In this document: in pieces, positions 18,059-26,868 of the stretch
Layout of the letters: the number at the start of each line of letters is the position of its first letter
How positions within the stretch are numbered: the first letter of the stretch is position 1
NCBI RefSeq assembly: GCF_013337115.1
Contig: NZ_SGWE01000005.1
Coordinates: 276,307 to 340,306 of the forward strand
Direction: 5' to 3'
DNA length: 64,000 nt
Source of the DNA: Deinococcus sp. JMULE3
GTDB lineage: Bacteria; Deinococcota; Deinococci; Deinococcales; Deinococcaceae
The notes under the pieces: model-generated
Told to the model about the DNA's origin: nothing
What the model saw: the letters and a program-made list of their open reading frames with translations, nothing else
The model's database searches: none
Translations under genes and position numbers: made by a program

Positions 18059-18148
18059 CGTCCCCCCGGTCAGCGACCCGCCCCTGAGGCCGCCCTGCCC
18101 CGTCCCTCCCGGAACCCGGCGAGGTCGGGGCAGTTCCCTGGAGTGATC

Positions 18149-19285
18149 ATGAACTGCCGAATCTGGGCCCTGCTGCCCCTCCTCGCCGTGTCCAGCGCAG
18201 GCGCCCTGACCGTCCAGGTCCGCTGGAGCGTGCCCGAACCGCGCCTCGTTCAGGGGCAGGTGCAGCGCGTCACCGACCATCACGCCCGCACCGTCACCCT
18301 CCCGGACGACCTGCCCGGCCGACCCGCCGCCGCGCGCACCGCTGAACTGCGCCGCGCCGGCGCCGAGCTCGCGCGCGCCGTGAACCGCGCGCCGCAGGAC
18401 ATCCGGTTCCGCCTCGAATCCGGCCGCTGGGTGGGCGCCGCCCGCACCGGCTGGACCGTCACTCCCGCCGCCGCCCAGGCCGCCCTGACCGCCGCACTGA
18501 CCTCCGGGGGCCGGGCGGCCCTGCCCGTGCAGCTCACGGCCCCCACCCGCAGCGTCCGCTGGGCAGCCGGGCAGCGGCTCACGCACCTGGGCGGCGGCCA
18601 GTCCAGCTTCGCGGGCAGCCCGGACTTCCGCGTGCACAACATCCGCGTCGGGGCCGACCGCCTGCACGGCACGTGGACCGCGCCCGGCGGGACGCTCGAC
18701 TTCAACGCCCTGACCGGCCCGGTCAGTGCCACGCGCGGCTTCCGCCCCGGTTACGTCCTCGCGGGCGGCACGCTGCGCCTGGAAGACGGCGGCGGCATCT
18801 GCCAGGTCAGCACGACCCTCTTCCGGGCGGCCCTGCGCGCCGGACTGCCCATCCCCGAACGGCACGCGCATTCCGTGCAGGTCGCCTACTACGGCCAGCC
18901 CGGCCTCGACGCGGCCGTGTACGCCGGATCGAAGAACCTGCGCGTCCGCAACGACACCGCCGGACCGCTGCTCGTGCAGTTCCGCTGGACGTCCGGGCAG
19001 ACACTGCACGCCGACCTGTTCGGACGACCCGACGGGCGCACCGTCCGCGTCGAGGGCGGCCCACTGAAGCGCCTTCAGGTGCCGCCCGGCCCGGCATTCG
19101 TCCGCGCGACCGACCTCGCCCCGGGCGAGACGCGCCGCATCGACATGCCCGCCACAGGCGGCGTGACCGAAGTGAAGCGGACCGTGACGTTCCCCTCCGG
19201 CACCGTCCGCACAGACCGCTTCCGCAGCGCCTACCGCCCCTGGGGCGGCGTGATCGCCGTTCCACCACAAGACCCCCGCCTCTGA
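18149..19285 (+). CDS. VanW-family secreted protein
   Basis: A 378-residue exported protein with a signal peptide ('IWALLPLLAVSSAGA'). It carries a VanW domain, seen in 'GTLDFNALTGPVSATRGFRPG', 'GGGICQVSTTLFRAAL', and 'LRVRNDTAGPLLVQFRW'. The region before it resembles the peptidoglycan-binding-type module often found N-terminal to VanW. VanW domains occur in vancomycin-resistance and cell-wall loci, but the biochemical role is not established. The ATG at 18149 has 'GGAG' 5 nt upstream. The stop codon abuts a 147-bp mobile element. Confidence 0.9.
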   Translation: MNCRIWALLPLLAVSSAGALTVQVRWSVPEPRLVQGQVQRVTDHHARTVTLPDDLPGRPAAARTAELRRAGAELARAVNRAPQDIRFRLESGRWVGAARTGWTVTPAAAQAALTAALTSGGRAALPVQLTAPTRSVRWAAGQRLTHLGGGQSSFAGSPDFRVHNIRVGADRLHGTWTAPGGTLDFNALTGPVSATRGFRPGYVLAGGTLRLEDGGGICQVSTTLFRAALRAGLPIPERHAHSVQVAYYGQPGLDAAVYAGSKNLRVRNDTAGPLLVQFRWTSGQTLHADLFGRPDGRTVRVEGGPLKRLQVPPGPAFVRATDLAPGETRRIDMPATGGVTEVKRTVTFPSGTVRTDRFRSAYRPWGGVIAVPPQDPRL

Positions 19286-19432
19286 TACGGGATTAAATTG
19301 ACTTGCTTGCACCGTGATCGCGTTCCATTGCCCCCTCTCCCCCTGTGGGAGAGGGAGGGAGGAGCGAAGCGACGGAAGGGTGAGGGGGCCACCGGGCGAC
19401 TCCGAATGATCTGGAATCACTTGAATCCCGTA
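19286..19432. mobile_element. 147-bp MITE-like element with terminal inverted repeats
   Basis: The ends TACGGGATTAAATTGACT and AATCACTTGAATCCCGTA form terminal inverted repeats (3 mismatches in 18). A 3-bp TGA duplication flanks them; the left TGA is the stop codon of the VanW gene. The interior holds the GC-rich inverted motif CCCTCTCCC..GGGAGAGGG. No coding capacity. It resembles the small intergenic repeats of Deinococcus and MITEs of IS5-like elements that duplicate TNA. Confidence 0.65.
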
Positions 19433-19436
19433 TGAC

Positions 19437-19480
19437 AGCAGACACCTCCCCCAGCCGTCACGGTGGGGGAGGTGTCTGCT
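19437..19480. terminator. Perfect 17-bp hairpin
   Basis: AGCAGACACCTCCCCCA is repeated inverted around a 10-nt loop. It lies between the VanW gene and the leftward coiled-coil gene, now separated from VanW by the mobile element, and was probably the original terminator of one or both. Confidence 0.65.
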
Positions 19481-19776
19481 GGGCTGACCGTTCAGCCTGG
19501 GGGCCGCGCGCCGGAGTGACCGGGTCCGGGAGTGCCCTGCGTCCAGGATTTGATCGAGCCGTAAGCGGTGAACGTTGAGCGTTCAGGGAAAGAGGCTTGA
19601 GGAACGTGAATCCTGCGACCTGAACCGTCAGACTTGAGCCTTCAGCGGCGTGTCCCCCGCAGAATCGCGGGGGGGCCGCGCAGGAGACATCCAGTTTCGG
19701 AAGTCAGGAAGTGGCCACATGACCCTGTGGCCGGGGCGGTCACGACGCGCGCGTTCGAACGGCCAGCCCCAGGCCC
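19481..19776. other. Intergenic stretch, nothing recognised
   Basis: About 300 nt between the hairpin and the end of the coiled-coil gene. The short open frames lack initiation signals; no further repeat or RNA gene was recognised. Confidence 0.4.
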
Positions 19777-20403
19777 TCAGGGCACCTCGATCACCGTCAC
19801 GGCGTTGCTGACACTCAGCGCCTGATCCACCTCCGCCAGGAACGCGTCTACCTGATCCGACAGCCGGTCGATGTCTGCCTGCGCGTCCAGCGGATCGAGT
19901 AGCCGCGCGGCGTTGCGGTCCATGAACGAGCGGTGCAGCGCCTCGTACTCCGCGCCGCGCGAGCCTTCCTTCCCGAGCAGCGCCTGCGCCTGCTGGTCGA
20001 GGCGGTCCTCGGCGCGTTCGTTCGTGAGCTCGACCTGCCGCTGCGCGCCCGCGAGGTCGCTGCGCAGCCGCGCGATCAGGCGCTGATCGAACGCGACGCT
20101 GGCCTTGCGTTCGATGGCGGCCGCGACGGTGTACATCTGACCGGCGACGTCCACGGTGGTGCGGGCGTTGCTGGCGACGACGGCCGCCTTGATGGCCGAG
20201 CGGCGACGCAGGAGGTCGGCGACACTCTGACGCCGCGCCAGGACACGCTCCGTGAACTCGGCGGTACTGCGGGCCTCGCGGGGTGGGGCGCCGCCCACGG
20301 TGAAGGTGACGAAGGTGGTCTCGTCGATGAGTTTGTTGGCGCGCTTCTCGAGGAGTTTGAGCTCACTCAGGGCGCGGGTGATCGTCATGCGTTCAGTGGA
20401 CAC
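19777..20403 (-). CDS. Helical coiled-coil protein of unknown function
   Basis: A 208-residue, almost entirely helical protein. The motifs 'ALSELKLLEKRANKLIDE', 'RRRSAIKAAVVASNARTTV' and 'YTVAAAIERKASV' recall a family of unknown-function proteins found in phages and prophages of other bacteria; this resemblance is from memory and not verified. A second coiled coil covers about residues 110-200. It is divergent from the McrC/McrB-like pair and shares a 168-nt intergenic region with it, including a perfect palindrome. A fragment of this gene and its whole upstream region are duplicated at 30764-31135. Confidence 0.75.
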   Translation of the reverse strand: MSTERMTITRALSELKLLEKRANKLIDETTFVTFTVGGAPPREARSTAEFTERVLARRQSVADLLRRRSAIKAAVVASNARTTVDVAGQMYTVAAAIERKASVAFDQRLIARLRSDLAGAQRQVELTNERAEDRLDQQAQALLGKEGSRGAEYEALHRSFMDRNAARLLDPLDAQADIDRLSDQVDAFLAEVDQALSVSNAVTVIEVP

Positions 20404-20530
20404 AGGCAGGGACCTCCGGGTCGGACGAGAACACTCGGGACGGGGCGGCGCGGTGAGGTGGCACAGGTGGCACGGCGGCGGGATGACGCGGGAAGACGAA
20501 CCCTACCGGGCGCGTGGGCCAGCTGTCAAG

Positions 20531-20549
20531 CGCGTCATCCGATGACGCG
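20531..20549. promoter_or_regulatory. Perfect palindrome in the divergent promoter region
   Basis: CGCGTCATC-C-GATGACGCG, 9-bp arms around a single base, lies 22 nt before the McrC-like start and overlaps the expected -35 of its leaderless promoter (TACGCT at 20559-20564). It is a candidate operator for one or both divergent genes. A degraded form (GCGTCAT..TGACG) is kept in the duplicated copy near 31120-31135. Confidence 0.6.
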
Positions 20550-20570
20550 CGTCTCCGCTACGCTGCGCAC

Positions 20571-21893
20571 ATGACGGCCGCCCCCTCCCTGAACGCTCCG
20601 GATCCCGTGGACCGGGACGTGCCGGAAGGCACCGTCATTCACGTGCCCGCCGGTACGGACCTGCGCGTCAACGGAGTCCGGGTCCCCTACACCGCGAACG
20701 TCAACCACACGCCGCACATCGTGGACGGCTCAACCGACCACCTCGCCGTGCACCTGCACGACTGGGTGGGCCGACTGGAATTCACGGACGCCGCCGGGCA
20801 CACCACGACCACCTTCGCGTACCCCAGGAAACTCCACCCGGACCCGGACCGGGCCTTCGCGGCCCTGGCCCGCATGGCCGACGACCTGCGCGACCTGGAC
20901 CACACCCTGACGTTCCCGCAGGCCCTGCAGGTCTCCACCGAGGGCCTGAGTGTCCTGCCTGGCCACGCCGAACTCGAACGGGCCGCGCAGGACGCCGCCC
21001 AGCTCACGCGCCGCTGGTCACGGCAACCCCGGTCCTCCAGCACGTCCCGCGCGCGCGTCGTGCGCGGCGGGGCCGTCCCGGACCGCGTCGACTGGCCCGC
21101 GACCTTCGAGCACTGGGGTCGCGGCGCGCCCGGCGAGCACGTCGCCCGTGACCTAACGCCCGGCGCGCCGCCTCAGGGCGCCACTGCCCTGCGGGCGCTG
21201 TGGACCGCCCTGCTCGGCGCGGCCCAGCGCGCCGGTCACGCCCCGGTGACGGCGGCCGCCCGCCGGGCCCTGGCGGGCATTCCAGACGATCCTGCCCGCA
21301 CCCGTACCCGCACCGCGCGGGACGCCATCTCCCTGGCGGCGGAGGCGGCGGCGCAGCAGCTGACCACCACGGTCCGCCGCGCCACGGGTCGACCGACCGG
21401 CGCGACCGTCATGCCGGACCTGTACGAACGCTGGGTGCAGGTGCAGGTCCTGCGCGCCACCGGCGCCGTCCACGGCACCTTCACGGCCGACAGTCAGGGC
21501 CGCTGGACCGGCGTGTTCCGCGGCCCTGACGTCCAGGTCACCCTCAACCCGAAGCTCGGCTTTCGCGGTGTCGGCGCCGCACACCAGCAGTTCACGCCGG
21601 ACCTCCTGATCGAGACCGGTGACCACGCCGCCGTGCTGGACGTCAAGTACCGCGACCTGACCCGCCTCGGGACGCCACAGCAGCGGGAACTCAACACGCA
21701 ACTCCTCACCTACATGGGCGCCACGCACGCCGCGCTCGGCATCGTCGCCTGGCCCGACCCGCGCGGCGCGCCCGACCAGCGGACCGCCATGCCCGGCGGC
21801 CGCGCCCACCTCCTGCGCCTCAACGCCCACCCACTGACGCCCCCGGCTGCCTTCGCCGCCACCCTGCTGCAGCACCTCCGAGGAACCCCATGA
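20571..21893 (+). CDS. McrC-like PD-(D/E)XK nuclease (DUF2357-type)
   Basis: A 440-residue protein with the architecture of the nuclease subunit of McrBC/LlaJI-like restriction systems. The N-terminal region is beta-rich (residues 15-105) and the middle helical. A PD-(D/E)XK core follows, with a helix 'LYERWVQVQVLRA', then 'FTPDLLIETG' (P343-D344) and 'AVLDVKYRD' (D357-V-K359). It would cut DNA when activated by the partner ATPase. The ATG lies 6 nt after a TACGCT box (leaderless); the stop overlaps the ATPase start by 4 nt. The order is nuclease first, the reverse of classical mcrBC. Confidence 0.78.
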   Translation: MTAAPSLNAPDPVDRDVPEGTVIHVPAGTDLRVNGVRVPYTANVNHTPHIVDGSTDHLAVHLHDWVGRLEFTDAAGHTTTTFAYPRKLHPDPDRAFAALARMADDLRDLDHTLTFPQALQVSTEGLSVLPGHAELERAAQDAAQLTRRWSRQPRSSSTSRARVVRGGAVPDRVDWPATFEHWGRGAPGEHVARDLTPGAPPQGATALRALWTALLGAAQRAGHAPVTAAARRALAGIPDDPARTRTRTARDAISLAAEAAAQQLTTTVRRATGRPTGATVMPDLYERWVQVQVLRATGAVHGTFTADSQGRWTGVFRGPDVQVTLNPKLGFRGVGAAHQQFTPDLLIETGDHAAVLDVKYRDLTRLGTPQQRELNTQLLTYMGATHAALGIVAWPDPRGAPDQRTAMPGGRAHLLRLNAHPLTPPAAFAATLLQHLRGTP

Positions 21894-23767
21894 CCCTGAC
21901 CCACGTGTTCGCGCAGTTCCGCATTCCGGCCGACACCCTCGCCCACCTCCCGGAACCCACCCGCAAAGACCTCGAGCGGGCCGCGCAGGGCGGCCCGGGC
22001 GACTGGACCCGCGACGCCCACGGGAACCTCCACGCCGCGCCGATCCCGCTGCCCACACCGGGCCGCGCCCAGCGTACCCTCACGGTCCAGCCGGACTTCG
22101 CGTGGCCCGACGCGGCCACGCACGACGCCGCGCGCCGCGCCGCGCAACTCAACCTGCTCGCCTGCGACCTGACCGCCGAAGCGCCCCGCGGAGACGTGAA
22201 ACTCCGGCAGGTCAGTCTCCTGAGTGACCTCAGCGGTGACCCCCTCCCGCTCTACGCCGCCGTTCCGCGTGCCGTCGTGGCCGCGTGCCGGCAGGAACTG
22301 CGTCTCGCGTTCGCGCCGCAGGCCACGGACGTCCGCGCGTACCGGGTGATTCCAGGCGGTGAAACGGTCCGGGCCATCACCGCCGAGGTCGTGACGCGCC
22401 TGCGGGACCACCGCCTGCACCGCGTCCGCGCCGTGACCGTGCATGACCTCGAGGTGACCGGCGCGGAACACGTCACCGTCACCCGCCGCGCCGCCTACGC
22501 CGAAGGGCTCCCGCCCGCCCCGACCCTGGCCGCGTCCGACCTCGTGACGGCCACGCAGTACGCCCTGAGCGTGCCCTCCCCAGGCCCGTACGGCGTGATC
22601 GACGGGTGCCCGCCCGCGGCGCCCAGCGCCGCCAGTGGGCACGACCTGAAGCGCATCACGCAGCCGCCCGCGCCCGCACGGCCGGCCACCCAGACCACGC
22701 CCGCGTCCGCTCCCAGCCCCGCGGCCCCGACACCCACCCGGCCACCCGAACCACCCGCGGCCGCCCCGCCTGAACCCACCGCCGAGCAGGCTGACCTGGA
22801 CCCTGTCCCAGCGCAGGCCCCCCTCACGCCGGACGCCGCGGCCGACACCGCCTACCCGCCACGTCCGGCGCCGGACCCCTGGGCGACGCTGCCCGACAGG
22901 GTGGCCGTGGATCCCGACGTCCTGCTCATCGCGCGGCGCACCCTGGAACGCGCCCGCCCCCTGCTGCTGACCGGCCCCCCAGGGGTGGGCAAGACCCTCC
23001 TGGCCACCTGCCTCGCCGAGGCCCTGTGCGGCCCGGGCAACTACACGCTGATCACCGCCGACGCCCGCTGGACAGCCAGCGACGTCCTCGGCGGTCTGCG
23101 CGTCCAGCCGGGCGACACGCTGCGCTACGCGTTCACGCCCGGCGTGGTGACCCGCGCCGCGGAGCGGCACCGCCAGTCCATGGCCACGGCGGGCCGCCCG
23201 CACGCACTGATCATCGACGAATTCAACCGCGCCCCGCAGGACGAGGCGTTCGGTCAGCTGCTCACGCTGCTCGACCCTGCCTACCGCTCACATCTGCCGC
23301 TCGTCACCCAGGCCGACGGGGCGCCAGCAGACGTGCACCTGCCCGCCGATTTCATCCTGATGGGCACCATGAACGACGCCGATCAGGACCGCCTGCACCG
23401 CCTGAGTGCCGCCCTGCGCCGCCGCTTCACGCTCCTGCCACTCCGGGCACCCACGCACGAACCGGAGTTCCTCACGCGGCGCTTCCCCACCTACGCCGCC
23501 GCCCTCGACCACATCTACCGGGTCATCGGTCGGCCCGGCCAGCCCGGCGGACTGCGCGCCCATCAACCGATCGGGACGGCGCTCGTGAGCGACATTCTGG
23601 GCAACCTGGATGCCCGGATGGACCTCGACTCCGCGATCAGCGCGGCGCTCGACGGGCAACTCGACGACCTCACGAATGAGCAGGCCGAGCTGGTGGCCGA
23701 GCCGCTCGCCGGGACGCTGCCCCGCACGGCCGCACTTCTGAGGCGGTGCGCCTCCTGGCTCGATTGA
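21890..23767 (+). CDS. McrB-like AAA+ ATPase with a large N-terminal domain
   Basis: A 625-residue protein. Residues 1-250 are an unrecognised domain, 255-330 a Pro/Ala-rich linker, and 335-515 a MoxR/McrB-clade AAA+ motor. The motor shows Walker A 'GPPGVGKT' (362-369), Walker B 'ALIIDEFNRA' (D443-E444), sensor 'GTMNDADQDR' (492-501) and 'ALRRRF' (508-513). The 'MN..D....ALRRRF' segment is the McrB hallmark. In McrBC systems the N-terminal domain reads modified bases and the motor activates the McrC nuclease. The first domain here is unlike DUF3578 and may read a different signal. Confidence 0.82.
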   Translation: MTLTHVFAQFRIPADTLAHLPEPTRKDLERAAQGGPGDWTRDAHGNLHAAPIPLPTPGRAQRTLTVQPDFAWPDAATHDAARRAAQLNLLACDLTAEAPRGDVKLRQVSLLSDLSGDPLPLYAAVPRAVVAACRQELRLAFAPQATDVRAYRVIPGGETVRAITAEVVTRLRDHRLHRVRAVTVHDLEVTGAEHVTVTRRAAYAEGLPPAPTLAASDLVTATQYALSVPSPGPYGVIDGCPPAAPSAASGHDLKRITQPPAPARPATQTTPASAPSPAAPTPTRPPEPPAAAPPEPTAEQADLDPVPAQAPLTPDAAADTAYPPRPAPDPWATLPDRVAVDPDVLLIARRTLERARPLLLTGPPGVGKTLLATCLAEALCGPGNYTLITADARWTASDVLGGLRVQPGDTLRYAFTPGVVTRAAERHRQSMATAGRPHALIIDEFNRAPQDEAFGQLLTLLDPAYRSHLPLVTQADGAPADVHLPADFILMGTMNDADQDRLHRLSAALRRRFTLLPLRAPTHEPEFLTRRFPTYAAALDHIYRVIGRPGQPGGLRAHQPIGTALVSDILGNLDARMDLDSAISAALDGQLDDLTNEQAELVAEPLAGTLPRTAALLRRCASWLD

Positions 23768-23929
23768 CCGGCCTGTCGCGGGCCAGAAACTCCACCACCG
23801 GCCTGGTCTGCTCCCTGCCAGCTGGATGGATGACGCCCGCCTGGCCTTTCACGCGCGGCGGGAGTCATCCCGGAAACTGCCTTCACGGCGGCGGTCCCGA
23901 TCTGCTGATGAGGCGGGCGCTCGTCCGGT

Positions 23930-25267
23930 TCAGTCGGCGGCCTGGAGTGCCTGCGGAATGAAGTCGCCGTGCCGTTCCAGCAGGTCGTCCACGAGGTTCC
24001 AGATCTGGTCGAGGTCCAGTTCGGCGCTGGTGTGCGGGTCGAGCATGGCGGCGTGGTAGATGTGCTCGCGGTTGCCGGTGACGAGCGCCTCGACGGTCAG
24101 GGCCTGCACGTTGATGTTCGTCTGCATCAGACCCGCCAGTTGCGCCGGGATGTGGCCGATGCGGGTGGGCTGGATGCCCTGGCGGTCCACGAGACAGGGG
24201 ACTTCCACGCTGCACTCGTCGGGAAGGTTGCTGATCAGTTTGCCGCTGCCGGTCGCGGGGGAGTTCATGACGTTGCCGTACACCACGCGTGGTTGCCCGG
24301 TCACGATGGAGTGGATGATCAGCGAACCGTACTCGACGCTGCGTTTGACTTCCAGTGGTTCGGTGGGGTCCTGAAGTTTGACGCGCAGGTCCTCCCAGCC
24401 GCCGATCTGGCTGACACAGCGGCGCGGGTACTCGTCGAGCGGCACGTTGAATTTCTCGATCAGGTCGTCGCGGCCGTTCTTGATGAAGTACGGGACGTAC
24501 TCGCTGAAGTGTTCGCTACTCTCGGTCACGAAGTACCCCAGGCGGCGCAGCATCTCGTAACGCACGCGGTTCGCGGGGGGCACCTGGCCGGTGCGGGCCA
24601 GTTCCATCAGGCGCGGGTACAGGTCCTGACCCTGATGCTCGAATTTCAGGTAGAAGGCCATGTGGTTGATGCCGGCGCACAGGTAGTCGATCTCCTCGAC
24701 GGGAATGCCGAGGTCGTCTGCGAGTTCCGATGCGGTGTGCTGCACGCTGTGGCACAGGCCGACCGTACGGATGCGGGGGCTCAGACGTGCCAGTCCCCAG
24801 ACATTCATGGCCATGGGATTGACGTAGTTCATGTGCAGCGTGTCGGGGCACAGGCGTTCCATGTCGCGGCTCATGTCGGCCAGGACGGGAACTGTTCGGA
24901 TGCCGCGCATGATGCCGCCGATGCCCAGGGTGTCGGCGATGGTCTGCTGCAGGCCGTACTGCCGGGGCACCTCGAAGTCGGTGACGGTGGCGGGTTCGTA
25001 CCCGCCGACCTGGATCATGTTGATCACGAAGTCAGCGCCGTCCAGCGCGCGGTGGCGGTCGGTGGTGGCCGTCACGGTGGGGCGCGCGCCGACGGCGCTG
25101 GCCACGCGGTGGGCGACCTGTTCGGTCACGTCCAGGCGGGGCTGGTTGATGTCGAACAGGCGGATGTCCGCGCCGGCCAGTTCCGGGAAGCTGAGGATGT
25201 CGCCCAGCAGGTTCTTGGCGAAGACGGTGGAGCCGGCGCCGATCAGGGCGATTCGGGGTGCGTTCAT
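23930..25267 (-). CDS. melA: GH4 family alpha-galactosidase-like glycosidase
   Basis: A 445-residue glycoside hydrolase family 4 enzyme, which uses NAD+ and Mn2+ in a redox-assisted cleavage. It has the NAD-binding 'ALIGAGSTVFAKNLLGD', 'FVINMIQVGGY', 'NYVNPMAMNVW', the metal Cys in 'GLCHSVQ' and the His in 'INHMAF'. The sequence is of the MelA (alpha-galactosidase) type; GH4 also contains galacturonidases, so the exact substrate is uncertain. The ATG at 25267 starts just before the NAD motif. It is the last gene of the second LacI-controlled operon and may also be served by the operator at 25372-25388. Confidence 0.88.
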   Translation of the reverse strand: MNAPRIALIGAGSTVFAKNLLGDILSFPELAGADIRLFDINQPRLDVTEQVAHRVASAVGARPTVTATTDRHRALDGADFVINMIQVGGYEPATVTDFEVPRQYGLQQTIADTLGIGGIMRGIRTVPVLADMSRDMERLCPDTLHMNYVNPMAMNVWGLARLSPRIRTVGLCHSVQHTASELADDLGIPVEEIDYLCAGINHMAFYLKFEHQGQDLYPRLMELARTGQVPPANRVRYEMLRRLGYFVTESSEHFSEYVPYFIKNGRDDLIEKFNVPLDEYPRRCVSQIGGWEDLRVKLQDPTEPLEVKRSVEYGSLIIHSIVTGQPRVVYGNVMNSPATGSGKLISNLPDECSVEVPCLVDRQGIQPTRIGHIPAQLAGLMQTNINVQALTVEALVTGNREHIYHAAMLDPHTSAELDLDQIWNLVDDLLERHGDFIPQALQAAD

Positions 25268-25311
25268 GGGTGACCTCGGGCGTGGGTAAGGGGATGGGTG
25301 GCTTGGATGTG

Positions 25312-25335
25312 GGCGGCCAGGGAGCTCTGGCCGCC
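25312..25335 (-). terminator. GC-rich hairpin between the binding-protein and GH4 genes
   Basis: GGCGGCCAG-GGAGCT-CTGGCCGCC, a 9-bp perfect stem without a U-tract. It may attenuate read-through from the transporter genes into the hydrolase gene, or protect the transporter mRNA end. Confidence 0.5.
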
Positions 25336-25371
25336 GTGCGTGATCTGATGTTCCAAGGGCCTCTGGCACAG

Positions 25372-25388
25372 TATTGGAACGTTCAATA
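25372..25388. promoter_or_regulatory. LacI-type operator TATTGGAACGTTCAATA
   Basis: A near-palindrome centred on AACGTT, sharing the core TTGaACGTT with the site in front of the LacI gene at 29941-29953. An inverted GTTCCAA/TTGGAAC pair also spans 25350-25380. It lies upstream of the GH4 gene within the operon. Confidence 0.55.
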
Positions 25389-25420
25389 TCGTGCTGGAAC
25401 GGATGGGCCTGCAGGGCGGA

Positions 25421-26758
25421 TCACTTCAGCAGGCTGTTCACCTTGTCGTTGGCTGTTTTCACGATGTCCGCAGCCTTGCTTTTACCGCCGAAGACACCCT
25501 GCAGGGCGCTGCTCATGACCGAGTTCACCTCGCTGCCCTTATCGGAAATCGGGAAGTAGAAGGTGCCGCCCTTGAGTTTCGCCTGTGCGGTGAAGACCGA
25601 CACGTCCACGCCGCGCTGTTTGAAGGCGGCCAGGGCCAGGTTCGTCGAGGCGGGAATGGCGGGCAGGACCACGCCGCTGCGGCCCACGAGGTCCTGGCAG
25701 GAGCGGCTGCCCAGGAACTTCACCCATTTCCACGCGGCGTCCTGGTTCTTGCTGCCTACCCAGATCGAGTCGGCCAGACCGTTGAACATGCTCATGCGTT
25801 TGCCGTTGGGTCCCTTGGGCAAGGGTGCGATCCCGACCTTGAACGGCAGTTTGCTGGTGTAGTCGCCGATCATCCACGAGCCGTTGGTGACCATGGCGGC
25901 CTTCCCGGCGCGGAACAGGGTGTCGCCGGACGTGCCGGCCGCGCCGCTTTCCTGGAAGCTGGGAATGTACCCGTACTTCAGGTTCAGGTCGGCCAGCCAC
26001 TGGATGGTCTGTGCGAAGCGGGGGTCACTGTAGTTGTACGAGTTGCTGAACGGGCCTGCGGTGGCGCTCCAGCCGAGCGTGGCCGCCAGGAACGACCACT
26101 GGGTCTGCCCGTTGAAGTTCGCGTCGTAGTTCGTCTGGTAGCCGTACTGCGTGACGGCCTTGCGGTTGAACTTGCCTGACAGGCCGTTGTTCCCGTCCCG
26201 GTCGACCGTCAGGCGCGCGATGGCTTTCTGGTAGGTGCCGCCGTCTTTGGGGTTCCAGGTGAGGTTGCTCAGGTCACTGGGTTTCATGCCGGCTTTCTTC
26301 AGCAGGTCGGTGTTGTAGAAGATCGCGACCGTGTCGAAGTCCTTGGGCAGGCCGTACTGCTTGCCGCCGCGGCCCCACAGGTCTTTCAGGCCGGGGTAGT
26401 AGATGTCGGTGGCGACCTTGTCCCGCGCGATCAGCGGGGCGAGGTCCACGAGTTGGTTGTTCGCGGCGAACTGCGGGTAGAACGCGAGGTGGTTGGTGAA
26501 CACGTCCGGCGCGGTACCGGAGACCATGCCGGTCGTGATGGCCTGCCAGTAGTCGTCCCAGCCTTTCTGGCTGATCTTGATGCTCACGTCCGGGTTGGCT
26601 TTCGTGAAGGCGGCGGCGCACTGCTGGTAGGCGGGCTGCTGGTTGCTGTCCCACAGCCAGTACTGCAGGGTGGTGGCAGCCTGCGCGCTGCTGGCGAGGG
26701 GACCGGCGATCACGGTCAGGGCGGCGGTCAGGCTGAGCGTCTTGTTCAGGTTCTTCAT
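25421..26758 (-). CDS. CUT1 ABC transporter solute-binding protein
   Basis: A 445-residue exported family 1 sugar-binding protein. It has a signal peptide ('LSLTAALTVIAGPLASSAQA'), followed by 'YWLWDSNQQPAYQQCAAAFTKANPDV' and the typical hinge segments 'FYNTDLLKKAGM' and 'FRAGKAAMVTNGSWMIGDY'. No lipobox is seen. With the two permeases it should import an alpha-galactoside such as melibiose or raffinose, judging from the GH4 gene downstream. 'AGGAGA' precedes the ATG. Confidence 0.92.
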   Translation of the reverse strand: MKNLNKTLSLTAALTVIAGPLASSAQAATTLQYWLWDSNQQPAYQQCAAAFTKANPDVSIKISQKGWDDYWQAITTGMVSGTAPDVFTNHLAFYPQFAANNQLVDLAPLIARDKVATDIYYPGLKDLWGRGGKQYGLPKDFDTVAIFYNTDLLKKAGMKPSDLSNLTWNPKDGGTYQKAIARLTVDRDGNNGLSGKFNRKAVTQYGYQTNYDANFNGQTQWSFLAATLGWSATAGPFSNSYNYSDPRFAQTIQWLADLNLKYGYIPSFQESGAAGTSGDTLFRAGKAAMVTNGSWMIGDYTSKLPFKVGIAPLPKGPNGKRMSMFNGLADSIWVGSKNQDAAWKWVKFLGSRSCQDLVGRSGVVLPAIPASTNLALAAFKQRGVDVSVFTAQAKLKGGTFYFPISDKGSEVNSVMSSALQGVFGGKSKAADIVKTANDKVNSLLK

Positions 26759-26868
26759 GGTGGTCTCCTGCGGAAAGTGAGGGCGGCGGGACAGGGCTGC
26801 TACCGGAAGGGGCTGCTACGGGAAGGGACCGCAGGGAGCGGGTGGAGCGCGGGTGCGGCGGCGCATGG

